A stretch of DNA of 64,000 bases from Earliella scabrosa (lineage: Eukaryota; Basidiomycota; Agaricomycetes; Polyporales; Polyporaceae). The stretch is from NCBI GenBank assembly GCA_022605405.1, contig JABYQQ010000011.1:186001-250000 (forward strand), written 5' to 3'. This document shows, in pieces, positions 33,422-44,208 of the stretch. Made by a program: the position numbers and the translations under genes. Under the pieces are notes generated by a model that saw nothing but the letters and a program-made list of their open reading frames with translations, searched no databases and was not told where the DNA came from. Every line of letters starts with the position of its first letter. The first letter of the stretch is position 1.

Positions 33422-36400
33422 ACCACAGTTTTGGAGCCGACACCAGCATCTCCTCCCTCTGAGGCGGAAGTCGAGGATCTGATTGACTCCCAGTCGTCGT
33501 CGGACTCCTCTGACTACAAACCCACCGTCGACTCTTGTCAGGAACTTCCACACGTTCTCGACGAGGAATACCCTGCCGATTCTCATCTCCATCCGGAGGA
33601 CGGCTTCTGGTACAACTGTCACCGGAGTCCTTGTCCTCATCGGTACAACGGGGTTCCCGTTCAACCCGAAGATTATCCTGACACATTCAAGTGGGCTTTC
33701 CCCTCTCCTGACCAAGAGGATTTCCTTGCTGGAGTCAACACTGCCCTTCCAGTCGCATCAGACACACCCTATACCACTCCTCTTCCTTTCATCGTCCTAA
33801 TCCCTCCTACTCCGGAGGTTATCCCTGAGCCAATCGAGACTCTCCCTCCTCCTCTCATCGAGTTACCTCCTCCTATTGCAACACCGCTTCCACCGGTCGC
33901 ACCGGTAACAACATCCGTAGACTTCTCGGAGGACTATCTCGACTCATCGCACTTTCTCTTATCAATCATGGGAGACGTCAAGCTCGACTCTATCCCTTCC
34001 CTTTCGTCGGCGAACCAGTACACCGACTGGTCTGCCAAGATGAAGGGCTACTTCATCTTCATGGGCTGTTGGGACGTTGTCAACGGCAAGACCAAACGTC
34101 CGACTGCTGCTGACAAGCAGGAGTCCTGGGACAAGCTCGACGGGCAGGCTCGCGGCATGATGTACATGCGGGTCGCTCAGAGCTTCCATTACATCCTCGA
34201 TGCGGAAATTCTCGACACTGTTACAACCAGTGGGTCCTCTACCACTACATCTCGGGAACAGACCGCAGCAGACATGTGGAAGTCCCTGAAGGACAAGTTT
34301 GGCACGCCGAACAGCGCTCACGTCTGGGGACAGTTCGAGACCCTTGTGGCTGAACCTCGGATGAACGAGCAGAAGTCCCTGCAGGATCAGATGATGCGTA
34401 TCGTCAACCGCATGGATGACATCACCAAGAACAAGGTGACACTCTCTGCCCAGATGAAGGCCCTCCTCCTTCTGTCGAAGATTCCGGAGTCTTATCGGTC
34501 TATGATCTCTGCGCTCATGGCGACCATCGACGTCGACAAGGTCACCGTCGAGGACATCATGTCCAAGACCTTGGCCGAGGAGTCGCTGCGCAAGGCCGGA
34601 CAATCCGCGAACCGGGTCTCACAGACCAAGCCTAAGCCTAAGGGTCCTTGCTCTCACTGCGGTGGCTCTAATCATCATGAGTCTAACTGCTGGGACAAGC
34701 ATCCCGAGAAGAAGCCCAAGGGCAAAGGCAAGGGAAAGGGAAAGGCGAAGGACAAGGATAAGGACAAGGACAAAGGGAATAACAAGGACAATCAGCCCCA
34801 TGCGCATACCGTCGTCGAGTCTCAGTCTGTAAATGTAGTCGCGTCGTCTAACATTGTTGGTTCTTTCTACCCCGAGGCCCTCGTTGCCTCTAGTGAGAAC
34901 TGGACTGCATGGCTGATGGACTCAGGTGCCTCTCAACACATCACGGGCGACCTAAGTGACTTCTCCGAGTATCAGCCGTTTGATACGCCCATCAGCTTCA
35001 ATACTGCTGATGCGAGCAACATGATCCTTGCTCTCGGGAAGGGCACGGTCCGTGGTAACACTTGGGTTGATGGTGACAAAGTTCCGATCACGCTCACCCA
35101 TGTGTACTACATCCCGAAGTTGAGAGGTCGTATCTTCTCGACAGGCACCATTGAGCGCAATGGGTACTCCCTTGTCCAAGGAGATGGGAAGATGTGCATC
35201 TTTGACAAGCTGCCGGAAGGCGCTGTCAAATTTGGTTCGACGATTCGAATCAAGGGTCGCAAGATCCTTGAAGCGGAGTACAACGTCCTGAGCAATATCT
35301 ACTGGGCTAAGCTTGAACTTCACAATGGCCAGCGTGTTCATCTTAACGTCAGCCGTTTTCGTACCTTGCATCGTCGCTTTGGTCATCTCGGCAAGGACGC
35401 GCTGCGCCATCTCCCGAAGAACGTCCGAGGGGTTGATTCTGTTGATTCCCCTGAAGACGAAGATGAACCGTGTGAGGGATGTGCCTGGGGCAAATCCACT
35501 CGTCTCCCCTTTCCACCTTCTGATAAGCGTGCTACGGAACCACTCGAGCTCGTTCACACCGATCTTGATGGCCCGATGCGCACCCAAGCTATCGGAGGTT
35601 ACAAGTATTTCGCCGGTTTCATTGATGACTACTCCGGACTCGCCCGTGCTTACTACCTTAAGTCGAAGTCAGATGCGTTCCAAGCGTTCCTCGACTACAA
35701 GGCGTGGGCTGAGACCCAGACCGGTCGAAAGATCAAGAAGGTCCGCTCAGACCGAGGGGGAGAATACACTTCTACCGAGTTCTCTGAGCTTCTTCGTTCG
35801 CACGGGATCGAGCACCAGAAGACCATGCCTGGCTCTCCGCAGCAGAATGGACGCGCTGAGCGCTGGAACCGTACTATCGTCGAAAAAGCCATGGCCATGC
35901 TCCATCAGGCAGGTCTTAGTCACGGTTTCTGGCAACTCGCCGTTGATGCAGCCGTTCATATCTACAATCGTCAACCGATGCGTCGACACAAATGGCAATG
36001 CCCCATCACCAAGTGGGACGGAACTGTTCCGGACGTCTCCTACTTCCGAGTGTTTGGGTGCAAAGCCTTTGTACACGTGCAGAAGGCAAAGCGCGAAGGG
36101 AAACTCGATAAGAAGGCTGTCGAGATGATCTTCGTGGGGTATGAGTCTGGTTCCAAGGGGTATAAGTTTTGGAATCCAGCCAACCGCTCTATCGTAGTGT
36201 CTCGCGATGTGACATTCGATGAAGAGTCTTTCCCTGCTCGTAAACTCCCCGGCAACCATCCTGTTACCCCGGATGACCATCCGTTCCCAGATGATCAGTC
36301 TGATAAGGCCTCCGAAGCCGATGTCGACGGTCATGAGGACAACCTCCATCCCGAGATTGTTCCTGAACTCCCAGATCTACCATCTGACCCTCCAGCGGAT

Positions 36401-38272
36401 GCTCAGCCACCTCCTGCTGAAGCGCCTCCTCCAGCCGACGCCCCTGCTCCTCCGCCGCCGCAACCGCCTCAACCGCCTGCTGTACCACCGCCTAAGCCTG
36501 CTCACAAGCGAGGACGTCACCCTCCAGTGGGAGAACAGCCTCCCAGCCTTGCGCGTGACAGACCACGGCGTGAGAATGCAGGTAAACGGTCCGAGTCGAA
36601 GACTCGTGATAACGTGTATGGCGACGAGCCACCGGCTAAAGTCGATGCCCGGACTGATCCGGATGGCACGCAGCGAGAGGACCAAGCGCTTCTCATGTTT
36701 CTCATGGCGTCTCAGTACAAAACTGGCATTCCGAACTCCCACAAGGAAGCCATGAAGTCGCCTGAAGCTGAGAAATGGCGCGATGCGGAGAAAGCGGAGT
36801 ATGACTCGTTGCTCGAGAATAAGACTTGGGTCCTTGTCCCTCGTCCGAAAGATCGGCACGTGGTCTCCAACCGCTGGGTCTATGACATCAAGCATGATGG
36901 GCGGTACAAAGCTCGTCTAGTCGCTAAGGGTTTCACTCAGGTGTGGGGCGAGGACTATCACGAGACCTTCTCCCCTGTGGCGCGGTTCGAGTCTATCCGG
37001 TACCTCCTCGCGCATGCAGCGCTTGAGGACTGGGACATCGAGTCAATGGATGTCAAGACCGCGTTCCTTAACGGCGATCTGGATGAGGAGATCTACATGG
37101 AACAGCCGGAAGGTTGGATCGTTCCTGGCAAGGAGGATCACGTGTGTCTGCTGAAAAAGGCAATCTACGGTCTTAAGCAGGCATCCCGTCAGTGGAACGT
37201 GAAAATCCACCAGTCGCTTATTAGCCTGGGATTCAAACGGACCTATTCCGATGCCGGGATCTACGTATATCGGCGACAAGGGGGGGATCACATCACTATC
37301 GTCGTTCTTTATGTCGACGATCTACTTCTCCTCGGCGATCAGCCTGGCCACATACAGCACGTGAAGCGTTCGCTTTCTAAGCAGTACAAAATGACGGACT
37401 TGGGACCAGTTCAGCGGTTCCTTGGTCTTCGCATCACTCGTGACCGTGCTACGCGGATCATCGAGATCGACCAGGAAGAGTACATCCAGTCCGTTCTCGA
37501 GCGCTTTCACATGGCCGACTGTAAGCCGTCGCGTACCCCTCTCCCTGCTGGTGCTGTTCTAGAGTCATCTGAGCACACCGCCACCGATGCGTCGCGTCAG
37601 CGCTATCAGAGCTTGATTGGCAGTCTTCTGTACGCCATGCTCGGTACGCGGCCCGACATAGCCTTTGCTGTCACGCGGCTTTCGAAGTTCAATGCCAATC
37701 CCTCAGACGCGCATCTTCACTATGCCAAGTATGTCCTCCGGTATCTTCAGGGTACTAAGGCGTACCGGCTGCGCTACCAGGGAGCGTCTAATGACGGTCT
37801 GATTTCGTACTCCGATTCGGACTGGGCTGAAGACCGTGATGATCGGCATTCTACCTCTGGCTTCATCTTTCTGATGGCAGGTGCTGCTATATCGTGGGCA
37901 TCGAGGCGTCAGCCTACCATTTCGCTTTCCTCGACCGAAGCGGAGTATAAAGCGGCCTCTGACACTTGTCGTCAATTGGTGTGGCTGAGGACGTTCGGTG
38001 AAGAACTCGGCGATGACATGTCTCGACCAACTCCCATGTGTCTTGACAATCAGGGGTCTATCTTCCTGTCCGTCAATCCCGTGATCGACCGCCGGACCAA
38101 GCACATCGAGGTTAGATACCACTTCATCCGAGAGCAGGTGGAGTTGGGATCGACCGAGATCTTCTATGTATCGACTGCGGATCAACTCGCCGACGCTCTG
38201 ACTAAGAATGTGCCTTTGGCAATTCAGTCGAAGTTCGTCCAAGAGATTGGTCTTGCTTATGTCACATCTTGA
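33422..38272 (+). CDS. Gag-Pol polyprotein of copia element C, intact
   Basis: First ATG at 33968 gives 1434 residues; the frame is also open and coding-like from 33422, directly after TAG, for 182 codons without ATG. Numbered from 33968: Gag with the UBN2-like pattern (1-220), CCHC knuckle CSHCGGSNHHESNC (about 228-241), basic/acidic KGKGKG...KDKDK run, aspartic protease DSGAS (Asp318), GAG-pre-integrase HRRFGH with CEGC (468-515), integrase D532, D595, E631 (exact D-D-35-E), Pro-rich linker (about 760-830), reverse transcriptase with YVDD at 1115-1118, RNase H with STEAEYKAAS near 1320. It copies element RNA into DNA and inserts it. No stop or frameshift seen; Gag and Pol share one frame, so their ratio must be set by processing or by other means. 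Confidence 0.95.
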   Translation, partial: TTVLEPTPASPPSEAEVEDLIDSQSSSDSSDYKPTVDSCQELPHVLDEEYPADSHLHPEDGFWYNCHRSPCPHRYNGVPVQPEDYPDTFKWAFPSPDQEDFLAGVNTALPVASDTPYTTPLPFIVLIPPTPEVIPEPIETLPPPLIELPPPIATPLPPVAPVTTSVDFSEDYLDSSHFLLSIMGDVKLDSIPSLSSANQYTDWSAKMKGYFIFMGCWDVVNGKTKRPTAADKQESWDKLDGQARGMMYMRVAQSFHYILDAEILDTVTTSGSSTTTSREQTAADMWKSLKDKFGTPNSAHVWGQFETLVAEPRMNEQKSLQDQMMRIVNRMDDITKNKVTLSAQMKALLLLSKIPESYRSMISALMATIDVDKVTVEDIMSKTLAEESLRKAGQSANRVSQTKPKPKGPCSHCGGSNHHESNCWDKHPEKKPKGKGKGKGKAKDKDKDKDKGNNKDNQPHAHTVVESQSVNVVASSNIVGSFYPEALVASSENWTAWLMDSGASQHITGDLSDFSEYQPFDTPISFNTADASNMILALGKGTVRGNTWVDGDKVPITLTHVYYIPKLRGRIFSTGTIERNGYSLVQGDGKMCIFDKLPEGAVKFGSTIRIKGRKILEAEYNVLSNIYWAKLELHNGQRVHLNVSRFRTLHRRFGHLGKDALRHLPKNVRGVDSVDSPEDEDEPCEGCAWGKSTRLPFPPSDKRATEPLELVHTDLDGPMRTQAIGGYKYFAGFIDDYSGLARAYYLKSKSDAFQAFLDYKAWAETQTGRKIKKVRSDRGGEYTSTEFSELLRSHGIEHQKTMPGSPQQNGRAERWNRTIVEKAMAMLHQAGLSHGFWQLAVDAAVHIYNRQPMRRHKWQCPITKWDGTVPDVSYFRVFGCKAFVHVQKAKREGKLDKKAVEMIFVGYESGSKGYKFWNPANRSIVVSRDVTFDEESFPARKLPGNHPVTPDDHPFPDDQSDKASEADVDGHEDNLHPEIVPELPDLPSDPPADAQPPPAEAPPPADAPAPPPPQPPQPPAVPPPKPAHKRGRHPPVGEQPPSLARDRPRRENAGKRSESKTRDNVYGDEPPAKVDARTDPDGTQREDQALLMFLMASQYKTGIPNSHKEAMKSPEAEKWRDAEKAEYDSLLENKTWVLVPRPKDRHVVSNRWVYDIKHDGRYKARLVAKGFTQVWGEDYHETFSPVARFESIRYLLAHAALEDWDIESMDVKTAFLNGDLDEEIYMEQPEGWIVPGKEDHVCLLKKAIYGLKQASRQWNVKIHQSLISLGFKRTYSDAGIYVYRRQGGDHITIVVLYVDDLLLLGDQPGHIQHVKRSLSKQYKMTDLGPVQRFLGLRITRDRATRIIEIDQEEYIQSVLERFHMADCKPSRTPLPAGAVLESSEHTATDASRQRYQSLIGSLLYAMLGTRPDIAFAVTRLSKFNANPSDAHLHYAKYVLRYLQGTKAYRLRYQGASNDGLISYSDSDWAEDRDDRHSTSGFIFLMAGAAISWASRRQPTISLSSTEAEYKAASDTCRQLVWLRTFGEELGDDMSRPTPMCLDNQGSIFLSVNPVIDRRTKHIEVRYHFIREQVELGSTEIFYVSTADQLADALTKNVPLAIQSKFVQEIGLAYVTS

Positions 38273-38274
38273 AC

Positions 38275-38283
38275 GAGTGGGAG
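38275..38283 (+). promoter_or_regulatory. polypurine tract of element C
   Basis: GAGTGGGAG directly before the 3' LTR, the expected site for plus-strand priming; one T interrupts it. Confidence 0.55.
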
Positions 38284-38743
38284 TGTTGAACTTAGGGTTA
38301 TCCGGCACTGTCCGGACCGATATGTCCCCATATGGACTAGTGGCTATGCGTTCACATGACGCACAGCATGGGCTATGCTTCTTCGTTACTATATATAGAT
38401 AACTCTGCATCTGTACGATAGTTCTTTCTTTCCGGACTTTACCTCTACGTACCAGTGCGTTCTACGATATTCCGGATAGTTCCAGACCTTATGTCTGACT
38501 CAGACTTGGTGCTCATCCTCGCGTCATACTGACTCATCCTCGCACCATAGCCTCGTATGCCTCTTACTCATCGTCTTGTGGCTAACATGTGACTGCTTTC
38601 TACGCTTACTCAGCTACCTTCCCTCCCTCTATATAAGCAGCTCACATTTCGCCTCTGCTCTTCAGTCGTTCGCTCACTGACTGAAGATCTCTCTCTGTTC
38701 GACTTACAGTCGGCTCCCAGCCTTCCAGGTCTGAAGTTCATCA
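38284..38743 (+). repeat. 3' LTR of element C
   Basis: 460 bp, no difference from the 5' LTR found by eye. Followed by TCCAC. Confidence 0.95.
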
Positions 38744-38764
38744 TCCACTGCGCTAGTTCTGACA

Positions 38765-39640
38765 GGGCGTTGATCTGCGCGACGCCGTCGATCCACACCT
38801 GCTGTGGCGTTGCACCGAGGGCAAGCGGGTGGGAGTCCCAGAGCACGATGTCTGCCAGGTGTGCGTCAATAGCGAAGTTTGTGAGCATCCGGTGAGATCC
38901 GCTTGGCCTTGCACTTACCGGCGTCATATCCTGTAGTATCCGCGAGTCAATCAGCGAAATATATGGCCGTGCACACACGAAAATACGCACCCTTTTTGAC
39001 ATATCCGATGCGGTGGTCCTGACCCATCCGACCTTTGCCGGCGTCGAGGTGACGGCGGCAAGGGCAAGGTTGTGCGGCAGCCCATAGTAGTGGGCTTGCT
39101 GGGCTTCGTATACCAAGTACCACGAGTTCAAAACCGGGTGATAAGACTGCATATATGGATGTGATTAGTAGCCCGTTCGCGCAGCACAGGACTCGACCAC
39201 GCACCTTCATGACAACCTGCAAGCCGTTATCCGCAAAGATCCTCGGTACAAACTTCGACCCACGGAAAGCCTCGCGTTTGTAGCGCGCCTGCGTCGCAAA
39301 GAGCGCAACCGCAGGAGGATGTCCTGTGCGACAGGTCAGTGATGGTATTATCACGTTGGGTCGACACCGATCTTACTTACCATATGCAGACTTGAGTGTG
39401 TCCGGCACGAGGTAGGTCTCGATGGAACGCGGCAATCAGCAATTGGAACTGTTGGTGATCTGTGGGTCCGGTTTAGCGATCGATGTTTCATCGCCTATCG
39501 AGTCTCGACTTGCTTACCCGGACAAGGCCGTCGAGATCAACACACACTCCTCTGCAAGGTTACCTCGCATCACAAGGGGTCCGCAAGTCGAATGGGGCAA
39601 GCTCGTGCAAGGCCAGCCAGCGCACGATGACGTGTCATAG
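38765..39640 (-). pseudogene. CE9-type amidohydrolase pseudogene, 5'-most remaining part
   Basis: Continues the broken exon (DIVLWDSHPLALGATPQQVW) and keeps the upstream exons: the 12-nt exon at 38919-38930, then YLVYEAQQAHYYGLPHNLAL (about 39130-39020) and HPPAVALFATQARYKREAFR (about 39310-39250). Homology to the intact gene ends near 39600, equivalent to about exon 9 there. The first half of the gene, with the HSH metal site and membrane anchor, is absent. Confidence 0.8.
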
Positions 39641-42600
39641 TCACAACGTTGCACTGGGCTTCGGCCGGAATTTTCTGCCTGAAAAGGTCCTGAAAAGTCC
39701 AAATGTTCGACAGCTTTTCCTCGTCTTTGCTAGCAGCAAATGTAGGGCAAATGAGCAGTATTTAGTACTTTTACTGGACCTTTTCGCCAACTTTTCCGTG
39801 AGCGCTTCGTGGAATGGTCGTGCCGTCGCCCGCATTTGGTTCGTTCATATTGCCATTCGCCCTTTGCTCCACGACGCATGCACACAAAGGTATGTTGCAA
39901 GGCAATAGATGTATTAGGTCGCATTGTATATACACCGGCGCAGTAGGAATGTCTTTGTATATATACATACTAGGCCTGGCACGCCGCCGTCTGGGTACGG
40001 CTGCGCAGGGGCTACAACCCCCGTGAGTGTTACAACGGATTCGAGAGGCACGTACAAGATGAGGACAAGGGGAACGGACAACAGCGGGTGCTCGCGTGGG
40101 TGGAAGTTGGATAGCGCGCGGTGGCTCTCGTGCGGTCCCTACAGTAGCGCTGGCAGTGGGTGCGAGCAACCGCGCGCCCGACAGCGCACCGGCGAAGCCT
40201 CGCGGGCCGTTCCCAATCGACGCGGGACTGCTGTGCGCGAGGCATGGCGTGAGCGCAGGTCGGGGCGCATGGAAAAGTGGGACCGGGAAAATGAAGGAGG
40301 AAAGGGGGCAAGGGCAGGGCGAGGGCAAGGTGGACGAAAATGCGAATATGGGAGGCGTAGTGGGTACTCACAACGCCGTAGCTCTCCCCGGATACCCTGG
40401 CTTGCCCATTCCGGGATGGTGGTACTTCCCGCTCAGAATGCCAGAGCTATAGCGAAGAGGTCAGCCATGTAGAGAGACGGGCTGAGCTCGAGGATGTTAG
40501 AGGAGTACTTGCCTTCGTATTAGCACTGGTATGAAATCTAATGATGGACAGGTATGAACAGTCGACATCCATAAATGCGGACATCAGACTTACGTTGTCG
40601 ATATTTCCCGCATATAGCCAAGTCGCCTACTGGGTGCAAACGGGATGAGTCAGACGCATACACTCATGATCAACGACGTACCTGTAGTATGCGGCCCATC
40701 GCCCAGCGTTGGAGAGGTGCGGGACGGAGGCTCGCTCGCAGTGATGAGGGTCGACGTCCACTAACAGCTCGCAGGTCGGTACAGTGCGTTGCATAATAAA
40801 CTGCAATCGCGATCCGTGACACGTTGTTTGTTAGAGCCAAATAGAGCCTTATCTGGAAGGTCAGCGTCTACCAGCTTTCAGCGCATTTCAGACTCAACTG
40901 ATGAGAATCCATCGGGATTGAGAGCTCTTGCAAAGGATATCAAGCCCTCAAGCCTCATGAGGTATGCATCGACCAGCCAGAACTCGGACCCTCCTTGTCA
41001 AGGCGCGTCTTGGACGCGTCCCAGGCGTTTCCCTGTGTCATCACCTGACCCGTCGAAGCTTTCCAATTAAGGCTTTGTTTGGTCGATACAAACAAGGCCT
41101 TCCCGAAGCGGACCTGCAGTTTCATTTGCAACACACTGTAAGCGGCGGAAGCTCGAGGGATATGAGAGTCAAGAAGCAAGGAGGAGTCTGACTGCAGAGC
41201 CGACAAGTATGCAGGCGTTCAAACTCCGACAGACGTCCGTCGCGTCATAACGCGTCTGCTGTCAGTGATCACATGGGCGCGATGAGACTTTGCTGAATGA
41301 AAATGCCCGGAACAGGCTGGTCGCAGGAAAGGTTCGGAAAAGCAGCTGAATAGTTGGAATTTCATTGATATTTTCTGCCAGTAAATCTCTGCTGACGTGC
41401 AGTGAACACTATGCTGCAAATATTGACTTCGTTGCTGCAGGGGGGATGACACAAGTGTTGTATCCACTTAAGGGTACATCATGCCGTCCAATGAGTGTGT
41501 GACAACACCTGATTGCACCGTGTGTCTATGACGGGAGTCTCCAGCGGTAGCATCAGCTAAGATGACTTGCAGAAGTGGCCAGCAAGTTGAGTCCTCCGTA
41601 GTAAGGTCCCTAGTACTAGCCAAGGTGCATTACTGACACCGCGTCGCGAGGGACGGCTGCCGGCCCGAGGTGGCCCGGACCCGGTCCGAGTATGAGACTG
41701 CATGGTTCGACCTGCCAGCTCTCGACCACCACCAGTAATGGACTTTGCGCTTGACATCGGGCTCAGCAAAAGCCCCCGCCGGAGCCTCTCCGTGGCGTAT
41801 TCCTTCGATCGCTCTCCCAGTCTTGATCTGGCTGGCTGTTCACCCGACTCCTTCAAGCACCAGATGAGAGTCTCATCCATCGCTCTGCTTCTGCGCTCCG
41901 ACGCTCGTTGACTACCCGTGATTCTTCTGCGCACAGCACGCGAGGACTGTATGACTGCTTCAGCAAGTCTGTATCACAGCGGTGGTGAGTACCTAATCGC
42001 TTTTGACTACTATATATATCATTGTGCGCCGCATTCTTCCCTCGCTGTCAGGCCGAGGGAGCACATTCGCATCCTCAACTCCCCATCAGCCCAGTCCTGG
42101 CCGGACAATACATTCTCCCTACGGCACGTTATGGAGAGCAGGCATTGGCGAAGGATGATAGAGCATGGTACGATCTCTTCACCGCGTGCGTCGTTTTCAA
42201 AACATCCTCCTGCATTTTGCCATCTCCTTCTGAATGTCTGGCAGCTCCGTCGTGTAGCCATGTACCAACTGGTCCCAAATAGAGCTGCAGTGCATTCTCC
42301 ACACGCCCCTTACCGCTCTAAGACGCATACAAGACGGGCACCCGGCGGTATCTGGAAGCGGTCACTCCCGCTTCAGTAGGGGTCTCTGGCTCGTATTCAT
42401 CCTTTCTCGTCGACACAACCCACGATCCGACACCACGATCCGATGCATCAGTCTGAGGTCTCAACTCTGCGGCATCCCCAACCTTTGTGACAAGACTAAG
42501 ATAGCCGACTCAAGCGCGCCGATACTCACTGTGCGCTAGCACCTCTCTGACCTCTCTCGACATCTGATGGTGGTAAGCACGGCAAGCACTCTCGTTGGGC

Positions 42601-44208
42601 CAACTGGGACGGGCGAGTCGAGTCGTCCGTGATGGAGGAGTCGATGATGAACGGAACTGAAGAAATCTATCGCGTGCGCTCCTCGTCCGTCTCTCTATGC
42701 TCTGTCCTCCGCCGTCGTCTTCAGTCGTCTCGCGGTCGAGCGGTTCACTCTCGACGCACATCCGCGAACTAACGCACATCCACGAACTGCGCTCTCCACC
42801 CGTCCGTCTGCTTCGGAGTATTCATTCTTCCGCCGTCCTGCCGCCATCGTGTTTCGAAACACCCACGGTCAATGCCACCTTCATTCGCACATGATCCACC
42901 ACTTTCCACCCGTGGCCTTGCGCCCAGTCTTCTCATTTGGCCCGCGGCGGACGTCCTCGTCAGCTTTCGAGCGCACACCCCGCGACTCGGACAGCGGTCA
43001 ATCCTAGTCAGCAGCCGTCGGACCGGGTTCCAATCTTGGACACCTACGGCGCCCTTTATATGCTACCACACACAGCCTCTCCGCTCGCCCATGCCGGGCC
43101 CAGGAACACTGGCCTTGTCTCATATCTGATACCACGGTGCCAGCACCGTCGACTTCGCCAAGAGCACCCTGTTCAACGAGGCATCCACATACCAAGAAGC
43201 ATGGCGATGCCATCCGACATGCGGCTGTGGTTGGGGAAGTTCATAGGTTAGAGTTTCGCGCAAGGCTGTATATGTGGCATTGTCAGACGAAGTTCCGCAT
43301 GAGGCAGCTTTGTGGTTCATTGAGCGTTCCACGCGACATCGGCAGCATTCAGGACCGCCCGCGTGGACACCCGCAGTGTCCGTTCAAGCGGCGATGCCGG
43401 TCGTGGAAGTCAGTACGTACTAGTTATCCTCGTAACCTTATTTTCGCATCAAGGATCTCACAATACACGTACTTGCAGCGAATTCGCACTGCCCAATCGT
43501 CGATGAAGGCTGTACATGCATCGCTCAGGCAGAAGGTGGTGACGGCAGTGCTCTAGAAGCGTATGGCACCGAGTATCCACGGCGGGCATCTTCGTGTACC
43601 GGTGTGCTCGATTTCGTCCTCCTGCCGTCTGATGAGCCCTTGAATATGACCTCAGGCTGTGGACACCCGCCTCAAGATGGTTCCGCAAGAAGGACTCCGG
43701 GAGCGAGTCATTCCTGCATGCCAGATGCACGGGCGGTGCACTCCACTTGGTGCGGGCTGCAAGGGCTCCCTCAAGGCACGAGGATGGCCGGACCGACAGT
43801 GCAGTTGGATCCGACGACTCGAGGAGAAGCTCGCCTAGCCCCGGAAAGCATTGCGCAATGCTGGAGCGCATTAATGCCATGTGTCTGCTACTTAGATTCC
43901 GTACTGCACCAAGCTCCAAGGAATGTGCCAACTTGTGCGTGTCTGTCTTTCAGGACGCTGTCAAGACCGCGCGTAATGTGGGAGGACGTGAGGCTGTCGG
44001 AGTTGCAAGATATTTCAAGAGACTCGTATACGACAGACAAGTTCTCATTTCCCGTGGAAAAGAGGCTGCGTGCACTGCCTCGCCCGCGTCCGCGGATCGA
44101 ATGGGTATAGGTACAAATGGCACGTGGGGAGGTGCTTCAAGAACGCTTTGTCCCGTCCCCTTCATTCCGCTCAGGCTCACCACTGCTGCTGCCCCTGCAT
44201 ACTTCAAC
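39641..44208. other. 4.5 kb spacer between the duplicated blocks, no assigned gene
   Basis: None of the frames has recognisable family features. On the minus strand 40800-40370 there are several splice-like junctions (for example GTAAGT at about 40592 with acceptor near 40512 before a frame reading KYSSNILELSPSLYMADLFA), possibly a gene remnant I cannot identify. From about 43600 to 44208 the sequence matches the 5' flank of F-box 1 in copy 1. AT-rich TATATA runs occur at about 39960 and 42012. Confidence 0.4.

Larger units (their letters stand above)
32449..38743 (+). mobile_element. Ty1/copia LTR retrotransposon C, complete
   Basis: 6295 bp with 460-bp LTRs (32449-32908 and 38284-38743) that show no difference by eye, 5-bp target duplication TCCAC (32444-32448 and 38744-38748), primer site, polypurine tract and an uninterrupted Gag-Pol frame. 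All features needed for movement are visible; it is the youngest-looking element in the nest. Confidence 0.96.
32247..38764. mobile_element. solo-LTR-like element of another family, split by element C
   Basis: Starts TGTCAGATCTG at 32247 and ends AGTTCTGACA at 38764: TG...CA ends with a 7-bp inverted repeat, flanked by 5-bp duplication GGGCG (32242-32246 and 38765-38769) in the amidohydrolase exon. Without element C and one TCCAC it is about 218 bp and has no coding capacity. Length, ends and duplication suit a solo LTR; a short non-autonomous element is the alternative. Confidence 0.75.
9240..39640. repeat. segmental duplication, copy 1 (degraded, carries the retroelement nest)
   Basis: Order and orientation of landmarks match 43.6-53.7 kb: the flank at about 9345-9425 resembles 43650-43740, F-box 1 at 9814 matches 44209, non-coding 13160-14830 matches 47040-48720, F-box 2 at 14834 matches 48722, and the amidohydrolase 3' end at 16532 matches 51285. 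The homology jumps over element A (17771-31923) and over the solo LTR with element C (32247-38764), and ends near 39600. Without insertions the unit is about 10 kb. By eye, coding parts are very similar but copy 1 has frameshifts and deletions. Boundaries are approximate. Confidence 0.85.

Noticed and set aside
39771..40328. 185-codon minus-strand frame rich in Pro, Arg and Ala
   Set aside because: Composition reflects GC-rich, purine-skewed DNA; no start context, domain or splice support.
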